DNA of 64,000 nt from Xylophilus sp. GW821-FHT01B05 (GCA_038961845.1 CP152408.1:1550001-1614000); one strand, 5' to 3'; shown: positions 21,701-30,055, numbered from the stretch's first letter. Made by a program: numbers and translations. The notes: generated by a model not told the origin, from the letters alone.

Positions 21701-21761
21701 TGCGCCGGAGATGTTTGGGGAGCTGCCAAATGCGCGGGTGAGGGTGGAGGCGGGGCGGTGA
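15774..21761 (+). CDS. Bacterial alpha-2-macroglobulin with thioester
   Basis: A 1995-residue secreted or periplasmic protease trap. A signal peptide (about residues 1-28, ending AAQA) is followed by MG-type beta domains. The thioester motif is intact: FACLEQKT with Cys at residue 1504. The alpha-helical domain is around residues 1500-1780, with a C-terminal MG domain after it. No lipobox is seen. CLEQ places it with the YfhM-type proteins, which are classically coupled to PbpC; here pbpC lies 17 kb away across an accessory region. The start is ATG 15774 (15777 is also possible); the open frame upstream is antisense to the OpgC-like gene. A weak Rep3-like segment lies in frame near 16112-16153. 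A fragment of the same 3' end recurs at 30290. Confidence 0.93.
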   Translation: MMGASVKTVRFVMASLLLAGIPLAAQALQISAFSPQGEVARIRQAVAKFDGPAIRFGDPAAPAPLSVECSDKEAGKGTGRWTSEREWVWDFAADLPPGVRCSASINKGFVSASGQPLAMANSYQFNSGGPFVVNVRPGNWQRIEEEQAFVLQLSGPATPESLRAHAWCSVEGLGEQVPVRLIEGAQRADLLKATGLEQAAQKAPLAYATLACNRVLPPAAKLSLVFGQGVATPSGVPNKVEKRFTWQVREPFLVEFSCERENAQADCLAIRPMVVRFNAPVTRKQALAIRVRGGKAPLAPTLEDGAGKGRGDDDNSVVNSIRFAGPFTESTAYTLELPAGFQDASGRPPRNVETFPLPIATGSLPPLAKFAASPFGIVERFAEPDSDKTGQALLPVTLRKVEAALAAQDLQPTRVGDLRPQSDADIIAWFAKAHRYDETSVPRARAARDVQGPLPPARPDNKDAVESRSISLLAGQPGVKTLELPRAAADDPRPFEVIGIPLEPGFHVLEIASPRLGEALLDPAYGARRPMYVRTTALVTNLGVHFKLGRENALAWVTTLDKGQPLAGAVVRVSDCAGRELASATTDAQGLARFEGLSPEAPRCDEKQGWDYRRAYFVSARAKQAGADDMAFTWSDWQRGIEPWRFNVPTSSAVLPELRASTVFDRPLLRAGETVSMKHLIRTETSKGFGLPAVLPAKLVITHLGSGQQFSQPLAWRKTATGGQSAESSFQIPPAAKLGIYSVELASGSSSLSTGSFRVEEFRLPVFEGRIAPADSKPLVNASSVPTQLRVGYVQGGGAARLPVRVSAMLSPKSLSYPDYDDFSFTPPRDRQQTTSDDVGEETQEAATDTRVVADKLPLVLDADGNGKLTIPDLPVAKEPRDLVLEATYSDPNGEVQTLRNSATLWPAGVVVGLKTEGWVSVQKALRFQALALDLAGKPKAGVELSVRAVARSITTSRKRMVGGFYTYDNKADSKDLGEVCSGKSDAHGLLQCEHKLAEPGEVELVVSARDGAGNSIQAARSVYVTRQGEIWFGGEDHDRIDLLPEKKSYEPGETAKFQVRMPFRFATALVAVEREGILQTQVVQLNGQDPTLQLKVEEGWGPNVYVSVLALRGRLREVPWYSFFTWGYKAPREWWTAFRVEGRDYVAPTALVDLSKPAYRLGMAEIRVGNRAHRIDVKVATDKPSYPVRSTAKVTISATLPDGSPAANAEVAVAAVDQALLGLLPNSSWNLLDAMLQRRAWGVETSTAQMEIIGRRHYGRKAVPAGGGGGRGITRELLDTLLLWNPRVQLDAQGRAQIDVPLNDALTTFRIVAVADMGTGRFGTGQTTIRATQDLQIISGLPPLVREGDAFRAQITLRNTTPKAMKVEATARATLLDLQAQTVDIPPGESREVSWNVTAPDQLGQTRAQAILWEIAARDVASGATARDALKASQRIVPAVPLSVQQATLVQLDAPYQLDVAPPTGALPEAGAKRGGLKLALQPKLAEGLPGVRDWFTNYPFACLEQKTSKAVGMADGAMWKTVAAQLPSYLDKDGLASYFPPREGQDDRGSDTLTAYVLAATHEAAVLHPEFALPSEPRDAMLAGLAAFVEGRIQRNFWSPQKDLDVRKLAAIEALSRYGRAQGRMADSITIAPNQWPTHAVIDWLNVLRRVQDVPQRAQRLEEANQVLRARLSYQGTKLIFSTEQGDYWWWLMANGDSNTAKLMLAVMDDPAWKDDMGRLANGFIARQQNGAWHTTTANLWGGLALERFSAKFEATPVTGTTRATLGDASAAVDWSRVERIKPSDATGAPNATSFFGAPSSPGTLKNNSAFLPWPAAGKGTLEVAQQGTGKPWLTVQSLAAVPRTQPFFAGYQLKKTITPVEQAIKGQWTRGDVLRITLEVTASADMTWVVISDPVPGGATILGSGLGRDSQIATQGEKAASGAGWPAFEERSFEAFRSYYEYLPKGTVKMEYTLRLNNVGDFALPASRVEAMYAPEMFGELPNARVRVEAGR

Positions 21762-21772
21762 GGTAAGGCGAC

Positions 21773-22612
21773 ATGAAGCCCAGCACTACAGCCGTAGCAA
21801 GCGCCAAGCACCGCTGGTGGCTATGGCTGCTGGTTCCGTTCCTCTTGCTCGGTCTTTTGCTGTCGCTGAGTGATGTGCTCTACCAGCGTGCTGCAGCGCA
21901 GGCACGGGCATTTCCCTTCTCTGGCTGCCAGAAGGTCTGGGGGCATCGCGGCTATGCCGCGACGGGCGGAGAGAACAGTTTGCAGGGCGTGCAAGAGGCC
22001 TTCAGGCGTGGCGCAGCCGGTGTGGAAATCGACATTCTTTTTGACCGTGAACTGGACGACTTCGTGGTCTCCCACGATCGGCCCTACACCTTGTTCGGCG
22101 GCCACCCGCTGCGGCTGGAGTCGGTGCTGTCCCAGTACACGGGCACCGGCTTCTTCTGGCTGGACGCCAAGGATCTGCGCAGGCTCTCGCCCATGGCCGC
22201 GCACAAGGCAACACAGCGACTCGCTGCCCTCATCCGGCGCTATCAGCTCACAGAGCGGGCGTTTGTGGAGTCAAGCAATGCCCTGTATGTGTCCTGGCTG
22301 GCCGGCCAGGGCATCCATACGAGCTATGCGGTAAGCCCCAACGACCAGAAATACAGCGCGCCCCTGTACCAACTCAATGCCGCCCTCATGAAGCTGGCGT
22401 ATGCGTTCAGTGGGGCAGACGCCATCTCGATGGACGTGTCCCGGTACACGCCGGTCACCGCAGCCAGCTTCGGCGGCGCCGCTGTCCTGCTGTCGACCGT
22501 GAACGACGCCGACGCACTGCAACACCTGTCTGCGATCCCCGAGGTGAAGGTCATCCTGTCGGATGACGACCATTACGCGATCAGCGCCTGTACCCGTCCG
22601 GGTGCACCATGA
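21773..22612 (+). CDS. Glycerophosphodiester phosphodiesterase-like membrane-anchored protein
   Basis: A 279-residue protein with one N-terminal transmembrane anchor (about residues 14-36) and a GDPD-type TIM-barrel domain. The diagnostic residues are present: HRG at 58-60, EN at 67-68, ExD at 85-87 and the following SHDRPY histidine. It would hydrolyse glycerophosphodiesters or a related phosphodiester in the periplasm. It starts 11 bases after the macroglobulin stop, with AGGTAAGG upstream of the ATG, so co-transcription is likely. The domain is at the short end for the family. Confidence 0.82.
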   Translation: MKPSTTAVASAKHRWWLWLLVPFLLLGLLLSLSDVLYQRAAAQARAFPFSGCQKVWGHRGYAATGGENSLQGVQEAFRRGAAGVEIDILFDRELDDFVVSHDRPYTLFGGHPLRLESVLSQYTGTGFFWLDAKDLRRLSPMAAHKATQRLAALIRRYQLTERAFVESSNALYVSWLAGQGIHTSYAVSPNDQKYSAPLYQLNAALMKLAYAFSGADAISMDVSRYTPVTAASFGGAAVLLSTVNDADALQHLSAIPEVKVILSDDDHYAISACTRPGAP

Positions 22613-22966
22613 ACCCTGCCGTTTGGTGACGAAGCCCTTGTATGCAGGCCTGCGTGGATTGGGCGGGGCGTGGCGCGCAACCCGTCGCTTAACCCTTGGC
22701 GCAAGAGGTCGGTTGCAGGCAATCCGGTCGCCAACCCAACAGGATCAGTCTGCGTATAGCGCCCGGTGGTCGGGTTGTAGCTGCGGTGCAGGTTGTAGTA
22801 AAGCCCGGATTCCTCATCGGCCACCTGGCCCGGATAGCGCAGGTCGAAGGTGACGGGGTCGGTGGCCCCGGCTGCAGGCGCGGTATCTGCCGTTTCTTGC
22901 ACGAAGCCGGTGGCCCCGGTGCTGGGCGGTATTTCGCCAAAGGCGGTGGTGACCCACTTTCCCCGT
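22573..22966 (-). pseudogene. Displaced Rhs core fragment 3 (degenerate)
   Basis: The frame starting near 22966 gives the Rhs core block [38 protein letters not shown], matching the intact Rhs protein at 24477-29033. It lacks any upstream core and a start codon. After TQTDPVGL the sequence no longer reads as the usual NPL-x-DP-x-G hinge, so no functional toxin tip is recognised. Its 3' end overlaps the convergent GDPD-like gene. This looks like the decayed end of a displaced-tip array. Confidence 0.75.
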
Positions 22967-22994
22967 CGATGTCTGAAACACCTATCTCCGAGGC

Positions 22995-23300
22995 TCATCT
23001 CAAATAAAGAATTATGGTGCCCAACAGACCACCCCCAAGCACAGAATATGCAAGTACATAAAGCACAAGCCCCCAACGCCAATCCTTCGACGGTCCAAAA
23101 TTATAGAGATCGCCTGCTTTTATTTTCTTAATTTTCGATAGCAAGAGAAGAAGGAATCCGAAAATATAGCAGCAACACACAATGAATAATAGAGGGCTCC
23201 TCTGTAATTCATATAAACACATCCCGATCGGAACAAGAAGCGTTAGGGCGATCGGAATGGAAAAGAATATTTTATTGAACTTTGCTTCTGATTTTCTCAT
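22995..23300 (-). CDS. Small membrane protein, candidate Rhs immunity protein
   Basis: A 101-residue protein with three to four predicted transmembrane helices and lysine-rich loops, and a clearly lower GC content than neighbouring housekeeping genes. I do not recognise the family. It starts 15 bases after the end of the displaced Rhs tip at 23316, in the same direction, with AGAGG upstream of the ATG at 23300. That is the normal place for a toxin-specific immunity gene, so this role is inferred from position only. Confidence 0.6.
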   Translation of the reverse strand: MRKSEAKFNKIFFSIPIALTLLVPIGMCLYELQRSPLLFIVCCCYIFGFLLLLLSKIKKIKAGDLYNFGPSKDWRWGLVLYVLAYSVLGGGLLGTIILYLR

Positions 23301-23315
23301 GTGCAATACCTCTAT

Positions 23316-23830
23316 TTAGCTAGGCTTTGACCAATTTGGTTTTCTCAATCGAGCAAAGTCTTCGCAAGAATAAACCCCGAAAAAACTCCAGCTCCGATCT
23401 GGCCAGGCGACAAATTCAATGCTCACTCTTTTCCAAGCTCTATTTATGTAACGATATGTTTGGCATGTTGATCCAAAATACCCAGGGACACCTACACAGA
23501 TAACTTGGCACCCGCCATTGCTGCACAACATGTCTCCTCCAGGCGGCGGTGGCATCAAGCTTGGCAGTGTTGGCACCGTCGGGGCTAAACCCGTTGGATC
23601 AACATAGGACAGCGGATTCCCCCCCCCCACATAAGCAAACCGATTCCACCCCCCCCAGCCAACCCAATGGGGTCAGCCTGCGTATAGCGCCCAGTCGTCG
23701 GGTTGTAGCTGCGGTGCAGGTTGTAGTAAAGCCCGGATTCCTCATCGGCCACCTGCCCGTCGGCCTGCGTCAGGCGGCGCGGGGTGTGGAGGTGTGTCGC
23801 TGTGGATGGCGTAGAGCCCGGCCCTCAATG
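23316..23830 (-). pseudogene. Displaced Rhs C-terminal tip 2 with partial core
   Basis: Reading on the minus strand, the core remnant gives LYAIHSD, then a frame break near 23800, then [21 protein letters not shown]. An internal segment present in the intact Rhs is missing; the two ends share GGGCAGGTGGCC, so deletion between direct repeats is likely. A run of eight G then shifts the frame before the last part, which reads [14 protein letters not shown] followed by a cysteine-containing tip of about 85 residues ending at 23316. The tip is unlike that of the intact protein and is followed by its own candidate immunity gene. No start codon suggests free expression. Confidence 0.75.
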
Positions 23831-23988
23831 CCTTTGTGCCACAGGCCATAGCAGCCTAGGGCGGAGTTTTCCAGTTTCGCGTTCGTGTTTGGCGAGAGAT
23901 TTGAAGATGCAGCTGCGCTTTGTGACTGGAGCGGCGACGTTGCGGCGTGCGTAGCGCGCCGAAGGTGCTCTGCCAATATAAATAATAT
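23831..23988. other. Unassigned gap inside the Rhs array
   Basis: Nothing supportable here: no plausible ORF, no Rhs core similarity that I can see, and no strong hairpin. It separates the partial core of displaced tip 2 from the first immunity gene. Confidence 0.5.
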
Positions 23989-24474
23989 TCACTCTCCCTT
24001 GGAGCCCAAAAATACTTGAAATCTATCCCGTCCTATTTTGGCTATTAGTTGTGATGCTAAATAATCTGTAAAAGACAACCATACAACTGCATCAGCCTCG
24101 CCAAAAATTAGACGATGATCGTCCAGAAATCCAAGCAGATCTTTAATTCTCTCGTAAAGATCATCCATCGATCGGCAAAAAAGCTCCCCTAGTCTCAAGC
24201 GCAATTCATTGTTTACACCTTCACCATCTTCGTAGTAGTAAAGCCACCGATCATGAATTAGCCAGGGACTTAAATTTTCATTGCCAGAGACGGTGAAATA
24301 TTGCAGGTAGATATGCAAATTGAGATCAAGATCGCTTCGAATATCCTCAACATGGTGCTGGGAAATCGCATCCTCCAGAGCCTCTTTTAAGAACAAAAAC
24401 CGCCCCTCGATATCCCCAATATCCCTATCGGAGAGGCCCTTCTCGAAGGAGAGCCAAAGTTTGGTATCTAGCAT
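23989..24474 (-). CDS. Candidate immunity protein for the intact Rhs toxin
   Basis: A 161-residue acidic, soluble-looking protein with low GC content compared with its surroundings. The family is not recognised; the sequence is rich in aromatic and acidic residues and has no signal peptide. Its ATG at 24474 lies two bases after the rhs stop codon, which strongly suggests translational coupling and an immunity role against the Rhs C-terminal tip. The function is inferred from this placement. Confidence 0.7.
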   Translation of the reverse strand: MLDTKLWLSFEKGLSDRDIGDIEGRFLFLKEALEDAISQHHVEDIRSDLDLNLHIYLQYFTVSGNENLSPWLIHDRWLYYYEDGEGVNNELRLRLGELFCRSMDDLYERIKDLLGFLDDHRLIFGEADAVVWLSFTDYLASQLIAKIGRDRFQVFLGSKGE

Positions 24475-24476
24475 AA

Positions 24477-27400
24477 TTAACTCGGTAGTGGTTCGTTTGC
24501 GGCACGTTCCCATTCGGGTAGCTGTGCGGGCGGATTGGTGCAGTGCAGCTTTACGCGTTTAATGGCGCTCTGTAAGGCCGCCTGCGCTTGTTTTATTGCA
24601 TTGGCATGGCCAGCGTCTCGCCCTCTAGTGCCTCCTGCTTCATATTGTGGAAGTCGTTTTGTAGTAAGTTTCCAATATGCGTTCGATGCGTCGAGAATTG
24701 CCTTCTCGCATGCTTTGTTGCAGTCATCAGGGAAAACGATTGGTGGCGGTATCCTGATTGGTCTAATTGTCATTCCGGCGTCATTGCAAGTTGCCGCATT
24801 TGCGGGGTTTTGATAACACCATTGAAGAGAGGTCTGGAGTCCCGTCGAATCCGAGAATGACAACGGATTCCCCTCCACATAAGCAAACCGATTCCACCCC
24901 CCCGCCAGCCCAATAGGATCCGCCTGCGTATAGCGCCCAGTCGTCGGGTTGTAGCTGCGGTGCAGGTTGTAGTAAAGCCCGGATTCCTCATCGGCCACCT
25001 GCCCCGGATAGCGCAGGTCGAAGGTGACGGGGTCGGTGGCCCCGGCTGTGGGCTCGGTATCTGCCGTTTCTTGCACGAAGCCAGTGGCCCCGGTGCTGGG
25101 AGGTACTTCGCCAAAGGCGGTCGTGACCCACTGCCAGGCCACCTGCCCGTTGGCCTGCGTCAGACGGCGTGGGGTGTTGAGATGGTCGCTGTGGATGGCG
25201 TAGAGCCGGCCGTCAATGATGGTGGCAACCGGCAAGGGGCCGCTGGCGGTGGGCAGGTAGACGAAGTCGGTGTGGCTCGCAGGGTTGCTGCCGCTGGTGG
25301 CCAGGCGGTCCTGGCTGAGCACGGTGCTGTCGTCGTAGGGGCCGTCTGCATAGACCGTCTGGGTGGTCACAGCGGGGCTGGCCATGCTGTTGTGCTTGAG
25401 CAGGCGCTGGCCCAGGGCGTTGTAGAGGTAGGTGACGTTGCTGCTGTTGCCATTGGCACCACTGCCGCTGCGCGAGAACGACTGCATGCGGCCGTTGGCG
25501 CCATGGCCGTAGAGGTCTTCCCCCACCTGGGTGATGGCGCCGGTGGCGTCATAGCTGTAGGCCACCTGGCTGGTGGCCGGGCTGCCGCCCAGGGTCAGGG
25601 TCTGGTCATAGCCCAGCAGGCGGTTGCTGCCGGGCTGGACCTGGTAGGCACGCTGCAGGCTCAGGGTGCTGCCGGCATCGGTCTGGGTGTAGACCACGCT
25701 CTGGCGGTTGCCGTTGGGGTCGTAGGCCAGGGCGATCTGCTGCGGGCCGATGACGGCCGACAGCGGCGCACCGGCCGGCAGGCTGGCAATGCTGCTGGGG
25801 CTGTGGGCCACGCTGGTGATGCGGCCCGTGGCGTCATAGCCAAAGGCGGTGGTGAAGGTGCTGGGGGCCACGCCACTGGCGCTGGGCAGCATCAGGTCCT
25901 GCGTCAGGCTGGTGATGCGACCGGCGGCGTTCCATTGGTAGCTGGCGATCTCGTTCTGGATGAGCTGGCCAGCGGTGTTGTACTGCCGGCTCGCGGCCAG
26001 CGGGCTGCCCGGGGTGGCACCTGCGGCAAAGGGCCACTGCCAACCCGTGGGCTGGCCCAGCGGGTTCCAGGCCAGGTTGCGCACGAGCGGGGTGCCGTTC
26101 CAGTCCAGGCCGGTGAGCCGGCCGGTGCTGTCGTAGAGATAGGCCAGTACGCCACCCGAAGGGTAGGTGATGCTGCCGATCTGGCCGGCACCGGCGTTGC
26201 CAACGGCGACGTAGCTGTAACCCACGGCGCGCAGGCTGCCGTCGGCCAGGATCTGCTGCTTGCGCAAGACACGGCCAAAGAGGTCGCGCTGGTACTGGGT
26301 GGTGACGCCCGGGTCTTGGATCTCGCTCAAGAAGCCAATGCTGGCATTGGGCGTGCCCGGGGCGTTGTAGTCGGCACCGCTAAGGTCATAGCGCAGCACG
26401 CTGGCGCTGTTGTCGGCGTACTGGATGCGGGTAGGCCGGCCCAGCAGGTCGCGGGTGATGTCGGTGGCGCGGCCCAGGGCATCCGTGATGCGGCTGGGCA
26501 GGCCCAGGGCGTCGTAGCTGGTCTGGAGCAGGCCGGCGTCCAGGCTGGCCTCCTGCGTGGCATTGCCTTGGGCGTCGCGCACGTAGCTGGTGGGGGCGCC
26601 CTTGAAGTCAGTGGCGCCGGTGATGTTGTCGCGCTTGTCGTACTCCAGGGTGGCCAGGGCGTTGAGGCTGTCCTTGACCTGGGTAATGCGGCGCAGGCCG
26701 TCCAGGCTGTACTGCGTGGTCTGGCCCAGGGCGTTGGTTTCTGACACGCGCTCGCCGTTGGCGTCGTAGCCGTAGCTGAGGGACTGGTTGCCGCCGACGG
26801 TTTCTGAGGCGACGCGGTTGAGCTGGTTGATGCTGCGCGCGACCTGCCAGGCGAGGTTGTTCTGCGCGTCGCGCACCTGCTCGGCGGTGCGGTTGCCCAT
26901 GCCGTCCAGGGTGTAGCTGCCGCTGGCGCCCCGGTTGTCGCTCCAGCCGGTCAGGCGGTGGGCGGCGTCGTAGGTGTAGGTGAGGGCGTAGCCGGTGGGC
27001 GCGGTGACGCTGGCGACTAGGCCCGTGGCGGTGTAGGTGTTGGTGGTCTGCAGCCCACCCTGGTTCTGCGTCAGCAGCCGGCCGCGCAGGTCATAGGTGA
27101 AGCTGCTGGTGATGCCGTTGGGGTCGGTTTGCTGGGTGATGCGGCCGGCAGCGTCGTGCTGGTACTGGGTGGCACGGCCAAGCGGGTCGGTCTGCTGGGT
27201 CGGGTTGCCGAAGCTGTCGTAGGCGTATTGGGTGACAGCGCCATTGGGCTCAGTGGAGGTGGCTACCAGGCCTGCCGCGTTGTAGGTCCACAGCCGCGCC
27301 TGTGACTGGCCGGTGGCCGTGTCGGTGACAGTCTCGCTGAGCTTGTTGCCCAGGGCATCGTAGGTGTAGCTGGTGGTGCGACCCGCCTCTGTCACCACGA

Positions 27401-29033
27401 GGGGGAGGTTGAAGGTCGGGTGCCATTGTGTGCTGGTGGTTTGGGCTTCGTTCAGGCCCGAGGCGCGGGTGATGGAGAGCGGTACGCGGCGGGTGGTGTC
27501 CCAGGTGTAGGTGGAGTTGACGCCTTTGAAGTCGGTTTCGGATGTCACAAGACCGGCCTCATCCTGCGCTCGGCTGCGTGCACTGGCCGCGCCGGTATTC
27601 GTAGGCAGGGAGCCACTCGTCACAGCTAATTTACCGAGGGTAGTACCGTACTTGTAGTTGCGCAATGCTCCTAAGGGATCAATAACGCTCGCTGCGTTAT
27701 TCGACGGATAGCTGACTTGATAATGGTTAGCATCGCCTGCAAGTTGAGTGCCTATTGCGCGGCCATTGGAATCATAGGAAAAGGTTTCATAGCGCACGCC
27801 TTTTTCGTCCAAGACGCCAGTAAGGGCTTGGGGAAAGGATGGAAGATCATAAAGAAAGGTGCGGGAGCTTCCGTCAGGGTATGTGACTGCTAATAACCTA
27901 TCAGAAGTGTCGTAGGCGTAGCCAATGACTTTCCCATCTGGAGTGTTAATGGCAGTCAGGTGGCCGTCTGAATTATAAATAAAGCCAAGACTGCGACCGA
28001 ATGGGTTGGTTGCTGAAATTATTTGCCCGGCCTCATTGTAGGCATATGAAGTAATCCATCCGTTTCGTGCAATGATCTCCTGCAGCCTGCCCGCGGCGTC
28101 AAAATGAAATTTTTCATCGTCGTCTGCTCGATAGTAAATCCAATAATCATCGGTAGGCTGCATCAAGGTGTCTGTGCTATCACGGGCTCTCCACTCGCCA
28201 TCCTCTTGCACGAAGGTTCGCGCATAGCCTTCCGCATCAATAATTGTTACTGTCGGGATCGTCGTGCGAGGTGAGCCATCGTCAATGCTATTGATAGAAG
28301 GCGTTTTTGATTTGAAGGCAAGACGCAGAGCCATGCTGTGACTGTGAGCCCACGCACCGCTACCGAGTGTGTTGCTGATTATTGAGGCATCGGCATTCCG
28401 GCGGCTGCGATAGATCCGAGTAAAATTCAAGGCCGGATCACTTTGATCAAAATAATCGGTTTCGCTTTGATGCTTTTCTGCCGTGGCTGGCAATATGGGA
28501 TTGCCAATGTATATGCCGTCATCTCGACTGCACCTTTTGGGAGGGCTGCTTCGGACACATGCATCGGCAACCTCTCCATAGCCCGAATTGCAAGTGCAAG
28601 ACCACCCTGTCGTGTTGCTGCTATTCTCTGGGCACGAACTCAATCTGAGCCGCAAATAAAGCATTGGGGAAAATGGCATGCCGTCAGAAGCGCGTATGGC
28701 GTTGCAGTTAATCTGCCCCGGACTGAGAGATGGGCCGACAGAAGCATAGATCAGCTCTCCCTTCGGATAACGCGATGTAACTTCGTGACGGCAGGCAAGT
28801 TCTGGTGAAGGGAGCCAATTATCTCCACCCCAGGCTGCCTCATATGTCGGCCGCAATTCAGCATATGCAGCGGTTGTGCACAGCGTCAGGAAAATTGGTG
28901 TAATTAATATGCGGTGCAGCCATGCTCCGATTGGCTGGTCAACGATCGGAGTCCACCTTCTTTTGAAATATTTGAAAAATCCATGCAGGTGTTTTCTCTT
29001 GCATACTTCTTGTGCTTCATTCAATGCGGTCAT
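24477..29033 (-). CDS. Rhs-family polymorphic toxin
   Basis: A 1518-residue protein. The N-terminus is an unusually long leader (about 60 residues, cationic then hydrophobic, ending AAYA) before a cysteine-bearing N-domain. About residue 170 onward begins the DUF6531-like region and many YD repeats (for example YDALGNKLS, YDSFGNPTQQ). The core ends with [22 protein letters not shown] and a degenerate hinge NPLSFSDSTGL where most Rhs have DPxG. The final 125 or so residues are a variable tip containing TRGRDAGHANAIKQAQ; I do not recognise its fold. The 3' half is GC-rich, while the first 500 codons and the tip are AT-richer, as is usual for Rhs modules acquired piecemeal. Confidence 0.92.
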   Translation of the reverse strand: MTALNEAQEVCKRKHLHGFFKYFKRRWTPIVDQPIGAWLHRILITPIFLTLCTTAAYAELRPTYEAAWGGDNWLPSPELACRHEVTSRYPKGELIYASVGPSLSPGQINCNAIRASDGMPFSPMLYLRLRLSSCPENSSNTTGWSCTCNSGYGEVADACVRSSPPKRCSRDDGIYIGNPILPATAEKHQSETDYFDQSDPALNFTRIYRSRRNADASIISNTLGSGAWAHSHSMALRLAFKSKTPSINSIDDGSPRTTIPTVTIIDAEGYARTFVQEDGEWRARDSTDTLMQPTDDYWIYYRADDDEKFHFDAAGRLQEIIARNGWITSYAYNEAGQIISATNPFGRSLGFIYNSDGHLTAINTPDGKVIGYAYDTSDRLLAVTYPDGSSRTFLYDLPSFPQALTGVLDEKGVRYETFSYDSNGRAIGTQLAGDANHYQVSYPSNNAASVIDPLGALRNYKYGTTLGKLAVTSGSLPTNTGAASARSRAQDEAGLVTSETDFKGVNSTYTWDTTRRVPLSITRASGLNEAQTTSTQWHPTFNLPLVVTEAGRTTSYTYDALGNKLSETVTDTATGQSQARLWTYNAAGLVATSTEPNGAVTQYAYDSFGNPTQQTDPLGRATQYQHDAAGRITQQTDPNGITSSFTYDLRGRLLTQNQGGLQTTNTYTATGLVASVTAPTGYALTYTYDAAHRLTGWSDNRGASGSYTLDGMGNRTAEQVRDAQNNLAWQVARSINQLNRVASETVGGNQSLSYGYDANGERVSETNALGQTTQYSLDGLRRITQVKDSLNALATLEYDKRDNITGATDFKGAPTSYVRDAQGNATQEASLDAGLLQTSYDALGLPSRITDALGRATDITRDLLGRPTRIQYADNSASVLRYDLSGADYNAPGTPNASIGFLSEIQDPGVTTQYQRDLFGRVLRKQQILADGSLRAVGYSYVAVGNAGAGQIGSITYPSGGVLAYLYDSTGRLTGLDWNGTPLVRNLAWNPLGQPTGWQWPFAAGATPGSPLAASRQYNTAGQLIQNEIASYQWNAAGRITSLTQDLMLPSASGVAPSTFTTAFGYDATGRITSVAHSPSSIASLPAGAPLSAVIGPQQIALAYDPNGNRQSVVYTQTDAGSTLSLQRAYQVQPGSNRLLGYDQTLTLGGSPATSQVAYSYDATGAITQVGEDLYGHGANGRMQSFSRSGSGANGNSSNVTYLYNALGQRLLKHNSMASPAVTTQTVYADGPYDDSTVLSQDRLATSGSNPASHTDFVYLPTASGPLPVATIIDGRLYAIHSDHLNTPRRLTQANGQVAWQWVTTAFGEVPPSTGATGFVQETADTEPTAGATDPVTFDLRYPGQVADEESGLYYNLHRSYNPTTGRYTQADPIGLAGGWNRFAYVEGNPLSFSDSTGLQTSLQWCYQNPANAATCNDAGMTIRPIRIPPPIVFPDDCNKACEKAILDASNAYWKLTTKRLPQYEAGGTRGRDAGHANAIKQAQAALQSAIKRVKLHCTNPPAQLPEWERAANEPLPS

Positions 29034-29228
29034 ATTCCCTCCATCTCATTGATATCATCCCATCACACGCATCTTTTGCCCGCCCTGAATCGATCCATCT
29101 CTTTATTTCTCTGAAATTGAAACTCAACGGAACGTCGTGTGTACTGGAATGCCTTATAGGGCCGTGGGTATGACATTGCTGGGCTGCGATCCGTCGATCT
29201 GAACTGAAGTCGGTAGGATGCCGGCCCC
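29034..29228. other. AT-rich region upstream of rhs
   Basis: About 195 bases of lower GC than the surroundings between the rhs start and the integrase fragment. It probably contains the rhs promoter, but I could not pick a convincing -35/-10 pair and make no promoter call. Confidence 0.4.
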
Positions 29229-29372
29229 GCCTCACCACTCATCCAATGGACTCCACCCCCCCCCCACCCTGCGGCAGCAACTGCGTATAGGCCATGGTGC
29301 CGTGCACATCCACATGCCCCAGCAGCGTTTGTACTGCGCGCACGTCATAACCAGCCCGCAATAGATGGGTGT
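29229..29372 (-). pseudogene. Integron-integrase 3' fragment A
   Basis: Reading on the minus strand gives [18 protein letters not shown], then MAYTQLLPQ, matching residues 279-311 of the full gene at 33308-34279. The end is altered by a C-run (GGGGVES in place of the usual GVRSP). Similarity stops near 29372, where ParE-flanking DNA begins. There is no 5' portion. Confidence 0.85.
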
Positions 29373-29434
29373 CGTAGCTGAGGTACGCGACGTGAAGCGC
29401 CGCAAGTCGGGCCTCAGCCGCGACGGCGGCGATG

Positions 29435-29752
29435 TCAGCGGCGACGTTCGTGCGGATCGTCAGCGCTGAAAGCGTCGCCGCCAATGTCGCGCGCGCTGTG
29501 CAGGATTCTCTCGATGCGCACGCCAGTGCCCGCTTCTCGGTAAAAAATCAGGTAGCGCCCGTAGGGCAGCATGCGTATGCCATCACCGAGCTCAGGCCGC
29601 GCTGTACCGATGCCTGGCGTGCGGCCCACCACTTCACACTTCTTTTCCAGCTCATCGACAAATGTCAGCGCGCGCGTCTGGTTGTCTTCTGCGATGTAGA
29701 TCGCGATGTCCAACAGGTCGGCTTCCGCTGCTGGTGAGAATGTGAGCTTCAC
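29435..29752 (-). CDS. parE: ParE-family toxin
   Basis: A 105-residue RelE/ParE superfamily protein. It shows the typical ParE start, FSPAAEADLLDIAIYIAEDN, the central GRTPGIGTARPELGDGIRMLPYG block and the C-terminal IERILHSARD strand. ParE toxins usually poison DNA gyrase. It is encoded directly after parD with a 4-base ATGA overlap, the standard antitoxin-first order. Its C-terminal tail is a little longer and more charged than average. Confidence 0.92.
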   Translation of the reverse strand: MKLTFSPAAEADLLDIAIYIAEDNQTRALTFVDELEKKCEVVGRTPGIGTARPELGDGIRMLPYGRYLIFYREAGTGVRIERILHSARDIGGDAFSADDPHERRR

Positions 29753-30021
29753 CGGCGACCAGACCCGGACGCGCCAGTCTGGGCAATGCGCTCGCGAGCC
29801 GCAGCGAAAGCCGTCTTGGCCGGGATGCCTGCGCCACTGTCAACGCCGCGCTGGATTTCCGTGCGCAAGGCCTCCAGTTTGGCGGCGCGAAGCTTCTCTT
29901 GGTCTTCAAGCCTGCGCAGTCCGTCACGCACAACTTCGCTCGCGCTGGCGTAGCGGCCCTGCTGAATCTGTTCCTTGATGAACGATTCGAAGTGATCACC
30001 GATGACATAGCTTGAAGGCAT
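29749..30021 (-). CDS. parD: ParD-family antitoxin
   Basis: A 90-residue antitoxin of the ribbon-helix-helix CopG/ParD type: an N-terminal DNA-binding region with YVIGDHFESFIKEQI, then the conserved GRYASASEVVRDGLRRLED, and a flexible C-terminal part that would wrap the toxin. It is the first gene of the pair and should repress its own promoter; a 17-base perfect dyad lies 34 bases upstream of the start. Confidence 0.93.
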   Translation of the reverse strand: MPSSYVIGDHFESFIKEQIQQGRYASASEVVRDGLRRLEDQEKLRAAKLEALRTEIQRGVDSGAGIPAKTAFAAARERIAQTGASGSGRR

Positions 30022-30055
30022 GGCTTGACTCCGTGCAGTTGATGCGGTCCTGATG

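Noticed and set aside
24960..26744. 594-residue plus-strand ORF
   Set aside because: Antisense shadow of the rhs coding frame: glycine/valine-rich, low complexity, no ribosome site, and the opposite strand has clear YD repeats.
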